Below are positions 38,099 to 47,587 of a DNA stretch of 64,000 nt, one piece after another. The notes under the pieces were generated by a model. That model had not been told where the DNA came from. It saw only the letters and a list, made by a program, of their open reading frames with translations, and did no database searches. Location: the NCBI GenBank assembly GCA_015493525.1, contig WGCY01000044.1:1-64000 (forward strand), given 5' to 3'. Origin of the DNA: Bacteroidales bacterium. Lineage in GTDB: Bacteria; Bacteroidota; Bacteroidia; Bacteroidales; F082. Numbering within the stretch: position 1 is the stretch's first letter; each line of letters begins with the position of its first letter. Position numbers and translations under genes: made by a program.

Positions 38099-39439
38099 TT
38101 GAAAGATTTAACAACAGGTAAAGAGGGAAAGCTGATATTGCATTTTGCCCTGCCCATGCTGGCAGGCAACGTCTTCCAACAGCTGTACAATGTGGTGGAC
38201 AGCATTGTGGTGGGAAGGGCTATTGGCAAAGAAGCCCTGGCAGCAGTGGGTGCCAACTTCCCTTTTATATTTGCCCTTATTTCTTTTATAGTGGGGATTG
38301 CCATTGGCTCAACGGTGGTTATCTCCCAGTATTTTGGCGCGAAAAAAATGGAACAGGTCAAACGTGCCATTGATACGTTGTACATCTTTATGTTTTTTGC
38401 TTCTGTTGTCGTAACAACGCTCGGCATCCTCTTTGCCAAAGATATTTTCCGGCTGATTGACCTCCCCGCCGATGTCCTTCCGGCAGCGGTTCAGTATTTT
38501 CGGGTCTATGCGCTGGGGTTTATTTTCTTTTTCGGGTTTCAGGGAACCAGTGCCATCATGCGCGGCCTGGGCGATTCCAAAACCCCCTTTTATTTTCTCG
38601 GAGGCTCTACGTTGCTGAACATTGCTTTGGACCTGGTTTTCGTTTTGGTTTTTCACTGGGGAATAAAAGGTGTGGCCGCCGCTACGGTCTTTTCGCAGGC
38701 AGTAGCTTTTTTCGCCATCATATTTTATATGAACCGCTACCATAAGTTTCTGGATTTTCGTCCGCTGAAGATGCGGTTTGACAAGTTAATCTTCAGGCAA
38801 AGTTTAAAAATCGGTTTGCCAACAGGCTTTCAGCAAACATTTGTGGCTCTTGGGTTCATGGCTTTGTACCGGATTGTTAACATGTTTGGAACACCTACCA
38901 TTGCCGCTTACAGCGTGGCCATCCGGATTGATTCGTTCGCGGCTATGCCGGCCATGAATTTCTCGGCGGCTCTTGCCACTTTCGTGGGACAAAATATGGG
39001 TGCCGGGAAAACGGAACGCATTCATAAGGGGCTTATGGCCACCCTGTTGATGGCAAACATGGTTGCCGTGGTGATCTCTGTTGTGGCTCTACTTTTTGCT
39101 GCTCCTTTGATGCAAATTTTCACCAAAGATGCCCAGGTAGTGGAAATAGGAAAACACTACCTGTTGATAGTTCCGCTTTTTTATATGGTTTTTGCCACCA
39201 TGTTCACCATAAATGGTGTCATGCGCGGGGCGGGAGACACTCTGATACCCATGTTTTTTACCATCATATCCCTGTGGTTTGTCCGTATCCCGGCTTCTTA
39301 TTTTCTCTCTTTAAAATACGGCACCATTGGTATTTGGTGGGGAATTCCCATTGCCTGGTTTGTGGCACTTACCCTTGCCTTTACCTATTACAAAACCGGC
39401 CGATGGAAAACCAAGGCTGTGGTGAGTGGTACAAAATAA
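38099..39439 (+). CDS. MATE family efflux transporter
   Basis: This 446-residue protein has twelve helices in two homologous halves. Each half begins with the pattern LPMLAGNVFQQLYNVVDSIVVG or GLPTGFQQTFVALGFMALYRIVN, typical of MATE drug/cation antiporters, and has the GQ-GA-K motif (QYFGAKK, GQNMGAGK). The start is TTG at 38099, giving MKDLTTG, the usual family N-terminus; the nearby ATG at 38086 is in another frame. It follows tatA by 30 bases. Confidence 0.9.
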   Translation: MKDLTTGKEGKLILHFALPMLAGNVFQQLYNVVDSIVVGRAIGKEALAAVGANFPFIFALISFIVGIAIGSTVVISQYFGAKKMEQVKRAIDTLYIFMFFASVVVTTLGILFAKDIFRLIDLPADVLPAAVQYFRVYALGFIFFFGFQGTSAIMRGLGDSKTPFYFLGGSTLLNIALDLVFVLVFHWGIKGVAAATVFSQAVAFFAIIFYMNRYHKFLDFRPLKMRFDKLIFRQSLKIGLPTGFQQTFVALGFMALYRIVNMFGTPTIAAYSVAIRIDSFAAMPAMNFSAALATFVGQNMGAGKTERIHKGLMATLLMANMVAVVISVVALLFAAPLMQIFTKDAQVVEIGKHYLLIVPLFYMVFATMFTINGVMRGAGDTLIPMFFTIISLWFVRIPASYFLSLKYGTIGIWWGIPIAWFVALTLAFTYYKTGRWKTKAVVSGTK

Positions 39440-39537
39440 CATTGCCTGGAGGCAGATTTTTTTCTTTGATGAGATGAATTAATTGTAACTTTTTTGGAGG
39501 TTTTGCGTCTTACACACATATATAAAATCAGATAAAC

Positions 39538-40374
39538 ATGAAAAAGAATATTCTCTTTTCTACACGGCTTCTGTCGTTTGTTTTTGCCCTGCTTTTTGCA
39601 GGCTCCCTTTATGCCCAGGTACGTGGCAATGGTGTTGTTGAAGAACAAACCAGGGATATCAGTGGCTTTAGCAGCATAACTTCCACAGGCTCGGTGGACG
39701 TATTTGTGAAACAGGGCGATGCCTTTTCGGTGGTGGTACGTGCCGATGGCAACCTGCTCAATTACATTAAAACCGATGTCAGAAACAACACGCTCACGAT
39801 TTCTGTTACCAAAAATATCTGGCGTGCCAAAACCATGGAAGTGCACATTACCATGAAGTCTTTACAAAAGGTGGTACTTTCCGGTTCCGGCGATTTTTAT
39901 TGTAAATCGCCGTTTTCTGTACAAAACCTGCAACTCTTCCTGTCCGGCTCGGGCGATGTACAAGCGGCTTTGAAAGCCCAAAATGCACAGATAAGAATCA
40001 GCGGTTCGGGAGATGTGGATGTGAGCGGCATACGGGGCAACCTGGATATTGGTCTTTCCGGCTCGGGCGATGTGGAAGCCGATGGGCTGCAACTGGAGGC
40101 CTGTTCTTTGAAAGTAACGGGTTCGGGCGATGTGGAACTCAGGGGCCGGACAGCCCGGCTGACAGCTGTAATTGTCGGTTCTGGCGATATAGAAGCAGAC
40201 GGGCTGGCAGCAGTCAGTGTAAATGTGAAAAATACCGGCTCCGGCGACATAACGGTTCATGCCATTGACAAACTGGAAGCCACACTTGCCGGCTCCGGCG
40301 ATTTGGGCTACACGGGCAACCCTGCTGTTCTGAAAGTAAATGCTGCCGGCTCGGGCGATGTTTACAGAAAATAG
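39538..40374 (+). CDS. DUF2807 (GIN-domain) exported beta-helix protein
   Basis: This 278-residue protein has a signal peptide (ends at YAQ, about residue 27) and a repetitive body. The tetrapeptide GSGD occurs nine times from about residue 118 to the end, spaced about 15-23 residues, marking turns of a right-handed beta-solenoid. The family is named putative auto-transporter adhesin head GIN domain and is common in Bacteroidota, but its function is not established. It is convergent with, and directly abuts, the DMT transporter gene. Confidence 0.88.
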   Translation: MKKNILFSTRLLSFVFALLFAGSLYAQVRGNGVVEEQTRDISGFSSITSTGSVDVFVKQGDAFSVVVRADGNLLNYIKTDVRNNTLTISVTKNIWRAKTMEVHITMKSLQKVVLSGSGDFYCKSPFSVQNLQLFLSGSGDVQAALKAQNAQIRISGSGDVDVSGIRGNLDIGLSGSGDVEADGLQLEACSLKVTGSGDVELRGRTARLTAVIVGSGDIEADGLAAVSVNVKNTGSGDITVHAIDKLEATLAGSGDLGYTGNPAVLKVNAAGSGDVYRK

Positions 40375-41271
40375 TCAGACAGCTCTTTTTTTCCACTGCT
40401 GCAAAAGAATTCCTCCGATAATAAAGGTAAGCCCTATCAGCGTATACCCGTGAATATTTTCGCCCACGGCATGGCTTATCCAAAACAGTCCGAGAAAAGG
40501 GGAGAGGTAAATCAGGTTGCTGACTTTGGCAGTGTCTTCAGAATAGTTTAGGGCTTTCAGCCAGATGACAAAAGTGAGGCCCATCTCGAAAATACCGATA
40601 TAGACACTTCCAAGGATTCCTGCCGTGGACGGGATGACAGGCCAGCGTCCCTGCACTGCAAAATAAATTGTCAGGTAGAAAAGTCCGAAAAGCATGTTCA
40701 GCAGAATCTTGCCGGTTTCTTCCCGCGGGTCTTTCATGTTCAGGATCCAGTAGGCTGCCCACAAAACGGCACTACTCACGACGAGCAATAAGCCAAGCGG
40801 ATGGGAAAATTTCAGCGATAAAGGATGCCCCCCCGTTCCGATAATGATAATCCCGATAAAACTGATAAAAATAGCGACAACTGCACGAATCTGAATCTTT
40901 TGTCCGAGAAACAGAATAGAAAACCATACCAGCAGGAGGGGCCAGATATAATTCAGCGTCCCGGCTACCTGAGCTTCCAGCAGTTGGTAAGCCTTAATTA
41001 AAACAAGGTAATATAAAAACGGATTGACAAATCCCATCAAGGCCGAAGAGAACCACGCTTTTCGCGAAAGCGAACAAAAGCGCACCCTCTTTTTCCCGGC
41101 CCCGTTGATGATGCCCAGCACAACAATACCACTTACCACCGACCAGAAAAGCAAATCTTCAAAATGGAGATAATGCAGGGTGATTTTGAAAGCCGAACTG
41201 ATTGTTGACCAAAAAAGTACGGCAAGTAAAGCATACAGATAGGCTTTTTGCTGATGTGGGAGCTTTTGCAT
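40375..41271 (-). CDS. EamA/DMT-superfamily transporter
   Basis: This 298-residue permease has ten membrane helices in two EamA halves (LFWSTISSAFKI... and LLVVSSAVLWAAYWIL...). Such carriers export or import amino acids, nucleotide sugars or drugs. The ATG at 41271 (MQKLPHQQ) is preferred over the frame open to 41331, which would overlap the upstream SSS gene. The substrate is unknown. It is cotranscribed with the sodium symporter at 41288. Confidence 0.88.
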   Translation of the reverse strand: MQKLPHQQKAYLYALLAVLFWSTISSAFKITLHYLHFEDLLFWSVVSGIVVLGIINGAGKKRVRFCSLSRKAWFSSALMGFVNPFLYYLVLIKAYQLLEAQVAGTLNYIWPLLLVWFSILFLGQKIQIRAVVAIFISFIGIIIIGTGGHPLSLKFSHPLGLLLVVSSAVLWAAYWILNMKDPREETGKILLNMLFGLFYLTIYFAVQGRWPVIPSTAGILGSVYIGIFEMGLTFVIWLKALNYSEDTAKVSNLIYLSPFLGLFWISHAVGENIHGYTLIGLTFIIGGILLQQWKKRAV

Positions 41272-41287
41272 GTCGGAATATTTGGTT

Positions 41288-42646
41288 TTATGCAGTAACT
41301 TTCTTTTTGCGGTAAATAAGCTGGAATACAATCAAAAACAGCAACGCAACCAGGAAAGAAGCCACACTCAATTCGGGAAGCAGGTTTCCTGTGGCAAACA
41401 GGGTCAACACGTAAACCACCCCCGAAATAAAGCTGGCCAAAGCGGCCTGTTTTTCAATTTTAAAATGAAAAGAAGCAATGGCAGCCGGCACAATGGTAAA
41501 TCCCACCCCGGTAATGAAGACAATCACGTTGATGATACTCCGGAAATAAAAAGCCAGCATAAATCCTACAAAAGCAAACAAAACAATAAAAATCTTGGTC
41601 TGCATTTTCAGGTTATGTTGTGTAACTTCTTTTTTGGAAAAATGAGAGATATAATCCTTGGCGACGCTGGAAGCCAGGACAAAAATAATGGTATCCGCCG
41701 AGCTCATGATTGCTGCAAAAAGCAGTACCAGTCCCGCCCCGATAAATTTTTCAGGTGCCAGCACCTTCAGCCCTTCGGCGAATGCATCGCGCGGGGCAAT
41801 TCCCGGAACCTGGAAATGTGCCGATAAGCCCACAATGGTGATGGCCAGGCCGGTAACCAACACCAAAACAGCCGAAGTGATAAACCCTGTTTTTACAACT
41901 TTGCTGTTTTTGGCAGCATACACCCGTTGCCAGTATTCGGCGGATTGAAAAATAATGAGAATACCGAAAAAAATAAAGGCAATGGTCATGGGGATATTCA
42001 TATCGGAGAAATCGGTCATCTCTTTGGAGAAATGATGATCACCTTTTATCAATACATAAGCCAGCAGGGCAAACAGGATAAACATGATAATGTATTGAAA
42101 AACATCTGTTTTCACCACCGACTTAAACCCTCCGGCAAAAAGATAAATGGTAATGACCGATGCCGAGATAATCAGGGCCGTTTCGTAGCTCCATCCGCTG
42201 ATGGAGGCCAGGATACTGCTCCCGGCAATAAACTGGTTCAGTAACATCCCAAAATAGACCACAAACAATATCAGGGCGGAAGCCACGCCGGTTTTTTTAT
42301 CGTATTTGAAATAAAACCAGTCTGAGAGTGTCAGAAATTGTTTTTTTGTGCTGAATTTCCGCAGTTTAAGGGCATACGGAATAAAAAGCAAAAAGCCCGC
42401 TGCCGTCCCCACAAATACGGCGATGGCAGAAATACCAAATTTATATACATAAGCAGAATAGGCCACAATGGCTGCCCCGCCAATGTAGCTGGCCACCACG
42501 GTGGACACAAAGCCAAACAGTCCGATTTTCCTGCCGGCAATCAGATAGTCTTCATCCCGGTTGCCACGCGTGCTTACCAATCCGATGATAATACAAACCA
42601 GCGCATAGCCAATAAGCATCATCAAATTCCAAAAGGATAATTTCAT
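41288..42646 (-). CDS. Sodium:solute symporter family transporter
   Basis: This 452-residue protein has about thirteen helices of the SSS (LeuT-fold) family. Helix 1 includes the unwound region after RKIGLFGF..TVVASYIGGAAIVAYSA, and Na+-site residues appear in AAIMSSADTII (about 305). Likely substrates are a small organic solute such as proline, pantothenate or a sugar; none can be chosen. It begins the two-gene operon with the DMT carrier. Confidence 0.88.
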   Translation of the reverse strand: MKLSFWNLMMLIGYALVCIIIGLVSTRGNRDEDYLIAGRKIGLFGFVSTVVASYIGGAAIVAYSAYVYKFGISAIAVFVGTAAGFLLFIPYALKLRKFSTKKQFLTLSDWFYFKYDKKTGVASALILFVVYFGMLLNQFIAGSSILASISGWSYETALIISASVITIYLFAGGFKSVVKTDVFQYIIMFILFALLAYVLIKGDHHFSKEMTDFSDMNIPMTIAFIFFGILIIFQSAEYWQRVYAAKNSKVVKTGFITSAVLVLVTGLAITIVGLSAHFQVPGIAPRDAFAEGLKVLAPEKFIGAGLVLLFAAIMSSADTIIFVLASSVAKDYISHFSKKEVTQHNLKMQTKIFIVLFAFVGFMLAFYFRSIINVIVFITGVGFTIVPAAIASFHFKIEKQAALASFISGVVYVLTLFATGNLLPELSVASFLVALLFLIVFQLIYRKKKVTA

Positions 42647-42985
42647 GGGATATGATTGTAAATATACGTAGCAAATATATTAAAAAAACAGCCCCTTTTT
42701 TGGCCACCCTGATTTGTCGGTCCGAAAGCTTTTTCCTGATTCTTTAACTTGTTTTACTTAATCAGACTTGTTATAAATTAACGGTGAAATCTGTAAATGT
42801 TTAAAAAATAATGGGATTTATTAAAATAATGTTTTAGATTTGAACCGTATTTGTTCATTGATAACTATAATTTAGGGACACAGATTAACAACTTTTATTT
42901 TAGCATCTCATGTTTGTGTATTATCAAAAGTGAAGGTGAAAATACCTTAATATAAACCTAATTTATTAATTAAAAAGAGTTAACC
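42647..42985. promoter_or_regulatory. Long AT-rich leader region of the first porin gene
   Basis: No gene was found in these 339 bases. A TAGATTTG (-7 type) box is at 42835-42842. The last 45 bases before the ATG closely match the leader of the second porin gene (44500-44541), notably an ATATAAAC..ATTTATTAATTAAAA block. The region divides divergent transcription with the SSS gene. Confidence 0.5.
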
Positions 42986-44170
42986 ATGAAAAGAGTATTG
43001 TCTTTATTTGCAGCGTTGTTTATTGCAGCAGGGCTGTTCGCCCAGAATGTTACGCCGGGTGGGGCAGAAGGAATCACCATTGAAGGGTATGTGAGTGCCA
43101 CGGCATTTTTTCAAAACCAGACATTTGCTTTTGGGAATGGCCAGGAAGCTGAATGGGCTGTTCCGCCTGTCCATGCCTCAAACAGGTGGTTTGCCGGGAT
43201 GGATGTCAGAAATACGACCCTCCGGCTCCTATTCAACGGACGTAAAAAAGATTCGCAGAAATGGCGTTTTGGCGGTGCAATAGAGATGGACTTTTTTGGT
43301 GGATATGTGGGAGCTTCCCTGTTTGCAGCACAGATGCCTGTGCCGAGGCTGGTGGTGGCTTATATGGATATGGTTCACAAAAACCTGCGAATTCGCCTCG
43401 GGCAAGCCTATACGCCGCTTGTCGGAAATATCCCGGTTTCGTTGTCCCACCTTGGTTTTCCTTTGGGTGCAGGTGCTACCGGTTGGGTTGGCTGGCGTTT
43501 TCCGGGAATTTACATGTATTGGGGACTGAATGGAACCGAACATGCAACAAGAATACGTTTGGATGCCGCCATTTTTACCGGCTCGTGGCAAGGCCCGGGA
43601 TCAACGACTAACTTCCTTACTGCCGGAAACTTTGGCTCTCCCCAAATGGAATTGAAACTTAATTTTGATGCTAAAAAATGGAGTGCCTATATCGTTGGCC
43701 ATTATGACAAGAAAGACCTCGCTCCTGTAAATGTTGTCGCCAAAGATTCTGCATTGACAGGCCTTGCCGCCGAAGTAGGCGTTAAATTCCATTCCGGTGG
43801 CTTCTTGGTCCAGGGAAATTTCTACACAGGAAAAAATATCGGACAAAACTTTGGCCAAATGACACAGATTCAGGAAATTGTACATGACCTCAGCTCTTAT
43901 GGCGGTTGGCTCCAGGTAGGCTATGAAATTAAAAAAGTCGGTTTCTATGCTTTTTATGGTGCAGAGAAAGTAAACCGTGAAGATGCCCTGGCTTGTTTTT
44001 CCAGCCCGAGAACCAAACAGAGCCTTTACAATTTTATGCTAAAATACGATGTGTCCCCACAGGTGTCCGTTGGCACGGAATGGCTGCACAGTAATGCTAC
44101 CTATGCCGGCAGTACCGATACCAGTATTCCGGGTGATCAAATGTCGTTTAGTGTCCTATACAAGTTTTAA
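42986..44170 (+). CDS. Outer-membrane porin-like beta-barrel, copy 1
   Basis: This 394-residue protein has a signal peptide (ends FAQ, residue 20) and alternating amphipathic strands through to a C-terminal phenylalanine (SVLYKF), as outer-membrane barrels have. Its pattern (GFV/YVSATAFFQNQ.F.FGNGQ near the start, then DVRNT..LLFNG..., LGQAYTPL, GGNFGSPQ) recalls DcaP/porin-type proteins. The paralogue at 44542 is similar along the whole length. The solute is unknown. The gene is followed by a gap of 371 bases. Confidence 0.8.
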   Translation: MKRVLSLFAALFIAAGLFAQNVTPGGAEGITIEGYVSATAFFQNQTFAFGNGQEAEWAVPPVHASNRWFAGMDVRNTTLRLLFNGRKKDSQKWRFGGAIEMDFFGGYVGASLFAAQMPVPRLVVAYMDMVHKNLRIRLGQAYTPLVGNIPVSLSHLGFPLGAGATGWVGWRFPGIYMYWGLNGTEHATRIRLDAAIFTGSWQGPGSTTNFLTAGNFGSPQMELKLNFDAKKWSAYIVGHYDKKDLAPVNVVAKDSALTGLAAEVGVKFHSGGFLVQGNFYTGKNIGQNFGQMTQIQEIVHDLSSYGGWLQVGYEIKKVGFYAFYGAEKVNREDALACFSSPRTKQSLYNFMLKYDVSPQVSVGTEWLHSNATYAGSTDTSIPGDQMSFSVLYKF

Positions 44171-44541
44171 TATAGAATTGTTACAAACTAGTAGTATTCT
44201 CTGTAAAAGTCTGCAAATAACTTTGTTATTTAAAAAAAAGAGTTTAAGTTTGTGCTGTTTACAAGAATAACAGGAAGCAGGATTAGCAAATTTCAGTTTG
44301 ATAAAATCGAAGTAAGATGCCTTAAGAATTGTTGGGTAGGCAAGATATAAAAACGGATAGCGGGAGTAATATACCTTTTTACAGGGGCTGCTTTCCTAAC
44401 GTGGGATTTATACCAGCAAGGGCAGGTCGTTAGTATGAATTAGTACTTTATTGTCAGGATACTTATTTTTTAGTTCACCGGTGTGAAAGTTAAAAAGGAT
44501 GCCTTAAATATAAACTGATTTATTAATTAAAACGAGTTATC
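44171..44541. other. Intergenic region between the porin paralogues
   Basis: No gene was found. The last 40-45 bases repeat the leader of the first porin gene, so the duplication included the 5' untranslated region. No clear promoter box of consensus spacing was found. A short A-tract follows the first porin stop. Confidence 0.5.
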
Positions 44542-45720
44542 ATGAGAAGATTTGTTACTTTATTTGCAGCACTGTTTCTGACAGTTGGATTATACGCGCA
44601 GAATGTAATCCCCGGCGGAACAGAAACCATTAAGTTAAAGGGTTTTGTCAGCTTTACAACCTTTATGCAGGATCAGTCGTTTAAGTTTGGAAACGGACAG
44701 AATGCAGAGTGGGCCAACCCTCCGGACTACACAACCAACAAGTGGTTTGGTGGTTTTGATGTGAGGAACACACGCCTTACATTGGTTTTTAACGGACATA
44801 AGAAGAAAGGCCAGAGCTGGAACTTTGGTGGCGTACTGGAAATGGACTTTTTCGGTGGTTATGTGGGTGCTTCCCTTTTTGCCGCACAAATGCCCATGCC
44901 CAGGCTTCGTCTGGCCTACATGGATATGGTACATGGTAATTTCAGGCTTCGTCTGGGACAGGCCTGGACGCCCATGTTCGGAAACGTTCCTGTTTCCATG
45001 TCACACATTGCTTTCCCGCTGGGTTATGGTAATGCCGGTTTTGTGGGCTGGCGTTTCCCGGGAATCTATATGTACATAGGCCTGAATGGTAAAGAAAGTA
45101 CCGTAAAAATCCGTATGGATTTTGCCCTTTTTGCCGGTTCGTGGAACGGCCCCGGATCCAATACCGATTTTCTTACCGGTGGCAACTTCGGTTCTCCTCA
45201 GACGGAGTTGAAATTTAATTTTATCGGAAAAAAATGGAGTATTTATGCTGTCGGACATATTGACAAAAAAAACCTGTCTCCCGTAAATGTGGATACCAAG
45301 GAAAAACTTACCGGGCTGGCTACCGAAATCGGGGCTAAATTTCATACAGGGGGCTTTCTGCTTCAGGGCAATATCTATACCGGAAAGAACATAGGGCAAC
45401 AGTTTGGTGCCATCACGCAGGTACAGGATACAGCCCTTGACCTTCGCTCTACGGGTGGATGGTTCCAGGTGGGCTATGTCTTTGCCAAGAAAGTTGGGCT
45501 GTACGCTTTTTATGGTTCTGAAAAAGTGAACCATGATGATGCCGTTGCCGTTTTCTCTAATCCCAGGACAAAGCATAACCTTTATAACTTTATGTTAAGG
45601 TATAACCTGAGAAAAATATCTCTCGGGCTTGAATGGCTTCACAGCAGCCTTACTTATGGCAAGTCTGACGAAAATATTCAGGGGAACCAGATATCGCTGA
45701 GTGCCCTGTATAAATTTTAA
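44542..45720 (+). CDS. Outer-membrane porin-like beta-barrel, copy 2
   Basis: This 392-residue paralogue of the protein at 42986 shares its signal peptide type, DVRNTRLTLVFNGHKKKG block, EMDFFGGYVGASLFAAQMP motif (identical in both), LGQAWTPMFGNVPVS and a C-terminal ALYKF. It lies 26 bases upstream of cstA and probably forms a transcript with it, which hints that the porin admits what CstA imports (peptides or pyruvate). Confidence 0.8.
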   Translation: MRRFVTLFAALFLTVGLYAQNVIPGGTETIKLKGFVSFTTFMQDQSFKFGNGQNAEWANPPDYTTNKWFGGFDVRNTRLTLVFNGHKKKGQSWNFGGVLEMDFFGGYVGASLFAAQMPMPRLRLAYMDMVHGNFRLRLGQAWTPMFGNVPVSMSHIAFPLGYGNAGFVGWRFPGIYMYIGLNGKESTVKIRMDFALFAGSWNGPGSNTDFLTGGNFGSPQTELKFNFIGKKWSIYAVGHIDKKNLSPVNVDTKEKLTGLATEIGAKFHTGGFLLQGNIYTGKNIGQQFGAITQVQDTALDLRSTGGWFQVGYVFAKKVGLYAFYGSEKVNHDDAVAVFSNPRTKHNLYNFMLRYNLRKISLGLEWLHSSLTYGKSDENIQGNQISLSALYKF

Positions 45721-45746
45721 CTTTTCTAATTAAAATATTATAAGCC

Positions 45747-47483
45747 ATGGAATCAATACTTATTATGGTGCTGGTATTTGCAGGCTATCTTGTCATGTAC
45801 CAGCTTTACGGAAAATATATCGGAAACAAAATATTCCGGTTAAATGATCAAAACATGGTGCCATCTGTTGAATTTGAAGATGGCGAGGACTTTGTCCCTA
45901 CTAAAAAAGAGGTAATCTTCGGACACCACTTTGCTTCTATTGCAGGTACCGGCCCGATTGTAGGCCCTGCCATTGCCGTTATCTGGGGCTGGATGCCCGC
46001 CCTGATCTGGGTTTTTGTCGGCTCTATTGTCATGGGTGCTGCCCACGATTTCGGTACGCTGATTTTATCCATGCGCAACCAGGGAAAATCGCTTTCGGAA
46101 TTTACCGGAAAATACATCAATACGCGTACCAAGTATTTCCTCTTTTTCATTGTCTTTATGGAGTTGTGGATTATTGTTGCCATATTCGGCCTGGTGATTG
46201 CCATTCTCTTCAAAATGTATCCCCAATCTGTTATACCTGTATGGCTCGAAATTCCCATTGCTGTTTATCTTGGATACCTTGTCTATAAAAAAGGGGCCAA
46301 CTTGCTGGTATGGTCTATTATAGCAGTAGTTGTTATGTATCTTACGATTATTCTCGGTGCCTATGTTCCGCTGAAGATGCCTTCAGTACTGGGTTTGTCG
46401 CCGATAGCTGTCTGGTCAATTATTTTATTGGCTTATGCTTACATAGCTTCGGTATTACCGGTAACCACCCTGTTGCAACCTCGAGACTACATCAACTCAC
46501 ATGAATTGGTAGTGGCCCTGCTGTTGTTGGTACTCGGTGTCTTTTTTGCCGGTTTCGGTGGGCATTTGCATGTAGTGGCCCCTGCCGTAAGGCCTCATCC
46601 GGCCGGCACGCCGCCGTTGTGGCCGTTCCTGTTCATTACCATTGCCTGTGGTGCCATTTCCGGGTTTCATGCTCTGGTATCGTCGGGTACTTCCTCCAAA
46701 CAGGTTAGAAAAGAAACCGATTCCCTGTTTGTCGGGTACGGTTCCATGCTCATGGAAGGTTCGCTGGCCACGCTGGTTATCATTGCTACTACTGCCGGTA
46801 TCGGCATGGGATATGTTACAAAAGATGGAACACTGTTGACAGGTGTAGCTGCCTGGACACAACATTATTCATCCTGGGCTGCCGCCGGCGGATTAAGTTC
46901 CAAAGTAGGTGCTTTTGTGGAAGGATCTGCCAATATGATTGAAGCCATTGGTATTCCCAAAATAGTGGCCATGACCATCATGGGCGTATTTGTCGCTTCC
47001 TTTGCCGGAACCACCATGGATACGGCTACCCGTGTCCAAAGATACCTGCTGACGGAAACTTTCCCGAAAACTTTTAGAAACAAGTTTTTCTCTACCGGAG
47101 TTGTGGTTGCCGTTGCTTTGTTCCTGATCTTCTCTTCAGGGGCTAACGGAAAAGGTGCTTTGGCCTTATGGCCTTTGTTTGGTGCTGTGAATCAAACACT
47201 TGCCGCCCTGGCACTGCTTGTGGTTACCATCTATTTGAAAGGCCGCAGTAAGTTGGGATGGCTTGTCAGCCTGCTTCCGGCAATCTTCATGTTTGTTGTT
47301 GCGGCATGGGCAGCTGTAGAAAATCAGGTAAACTTTGGGGCTAAACATAATATGCTGCTTCAGGTACTGAATGTTATCATTATCATCAGCATGGTTTGGG
47401 TGGCTGTGGAAGGAATTTCTGTATTCTCCAAAACCAAGTATTCTCCAACATTAATGGACGATGAAATGAAAAAAGCTGCCTGA
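45747..47483 (+). CDS. cstA: Carbon starvation protein CstA family transporter
   Basis: This 578-residue membrane protein has about 16 helices. Family signatures are KEVIFGHHFASIAGTGPIVGPAIA (about 50-75), MGAAHDFG, GFHALVSSGTSSKQ (about 312) and FAGTTMDTATRVQRY (about 420). CstA proteins import peptides or pyruvate, usually in starvation. The length is shorter than E. coli CstA (701), as in the common short form. It follows porin copy 2 and is followed by a terminator-like hairpin. Confidence 0.93.
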   Translation: MESILIMVLVFAGYLVMYQLYGKYIGNKIFRLNDQNMVPSVEFEDGEDFVPTKKEVIFGHHFASIAGTGPIVGPAIAVIWGWMPALIWVFVGSIVMGAAHDFGTLILSMRNQGKSLSEFTGKYINTRTKYFLFFIVFMELWIIVAIFGLVIAILFKMYPQSVIPVWLEIPIAVYLGYLVYKKGANLLVWSIIAVVVMYLTIILGAYVPLKMPSVLGLSPIAVWSIILLAYAYIASVLPVTTLLQPRDYINSHELVVALLLLVLGVFFAGFGGHLHVVAPAVRPHPAGTPPLWPFLFITIACGAISGFHALVSSGTSSKQVRKETDSLFVGYGSMLMEGSLATLVIIATTAGIGMGYVTKDGTLLTGVAAWTQHYSSWAAAGGLSSKVGAFVEGSANMIEAIGIPKIVAMTIMGVFVASFAGTTMDTATRVQRYLLTETFPKTFRNKFFSTGVVVAVALFLIFSSGANGKGALALWPLFGAVNQTLAALALLVVTIYLKGRSKLGWLVSLLPAIFMFVVAAWAAVENQVNFGAKHNMLLQVLNVIIIISMVWVAVEGISVFSKTKYSPTLMDDEMKKAA

Positions 47484-47523
47484 AAATCGGCAGATGGATG
47501 ACCGATTTGGATGAATTTAAACA

Positions 47524-47583
47524 GGCACTGTTGCAAAAAGTGTTTTCTTTGTAAAACATTTTGGCAGCAGTGCCCATTTTTTA
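47524..47583 (+). terminator. cstA terminator or attenuator hairpin
   Basis: GGCACTGTTGC (47524-47534) pairs with GCAGCAGTGCC (47564-47574) with one G-U pair. A smaller hairpin TGTTTT/AAAACA sits in the loop, and CATTTTTT follows. The T-run ends 5 bases before the next start codon, so it also lies in the leader of the downstream cassette. Confidence 0.7.
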
Positions 47584-47587
47584 GCTT

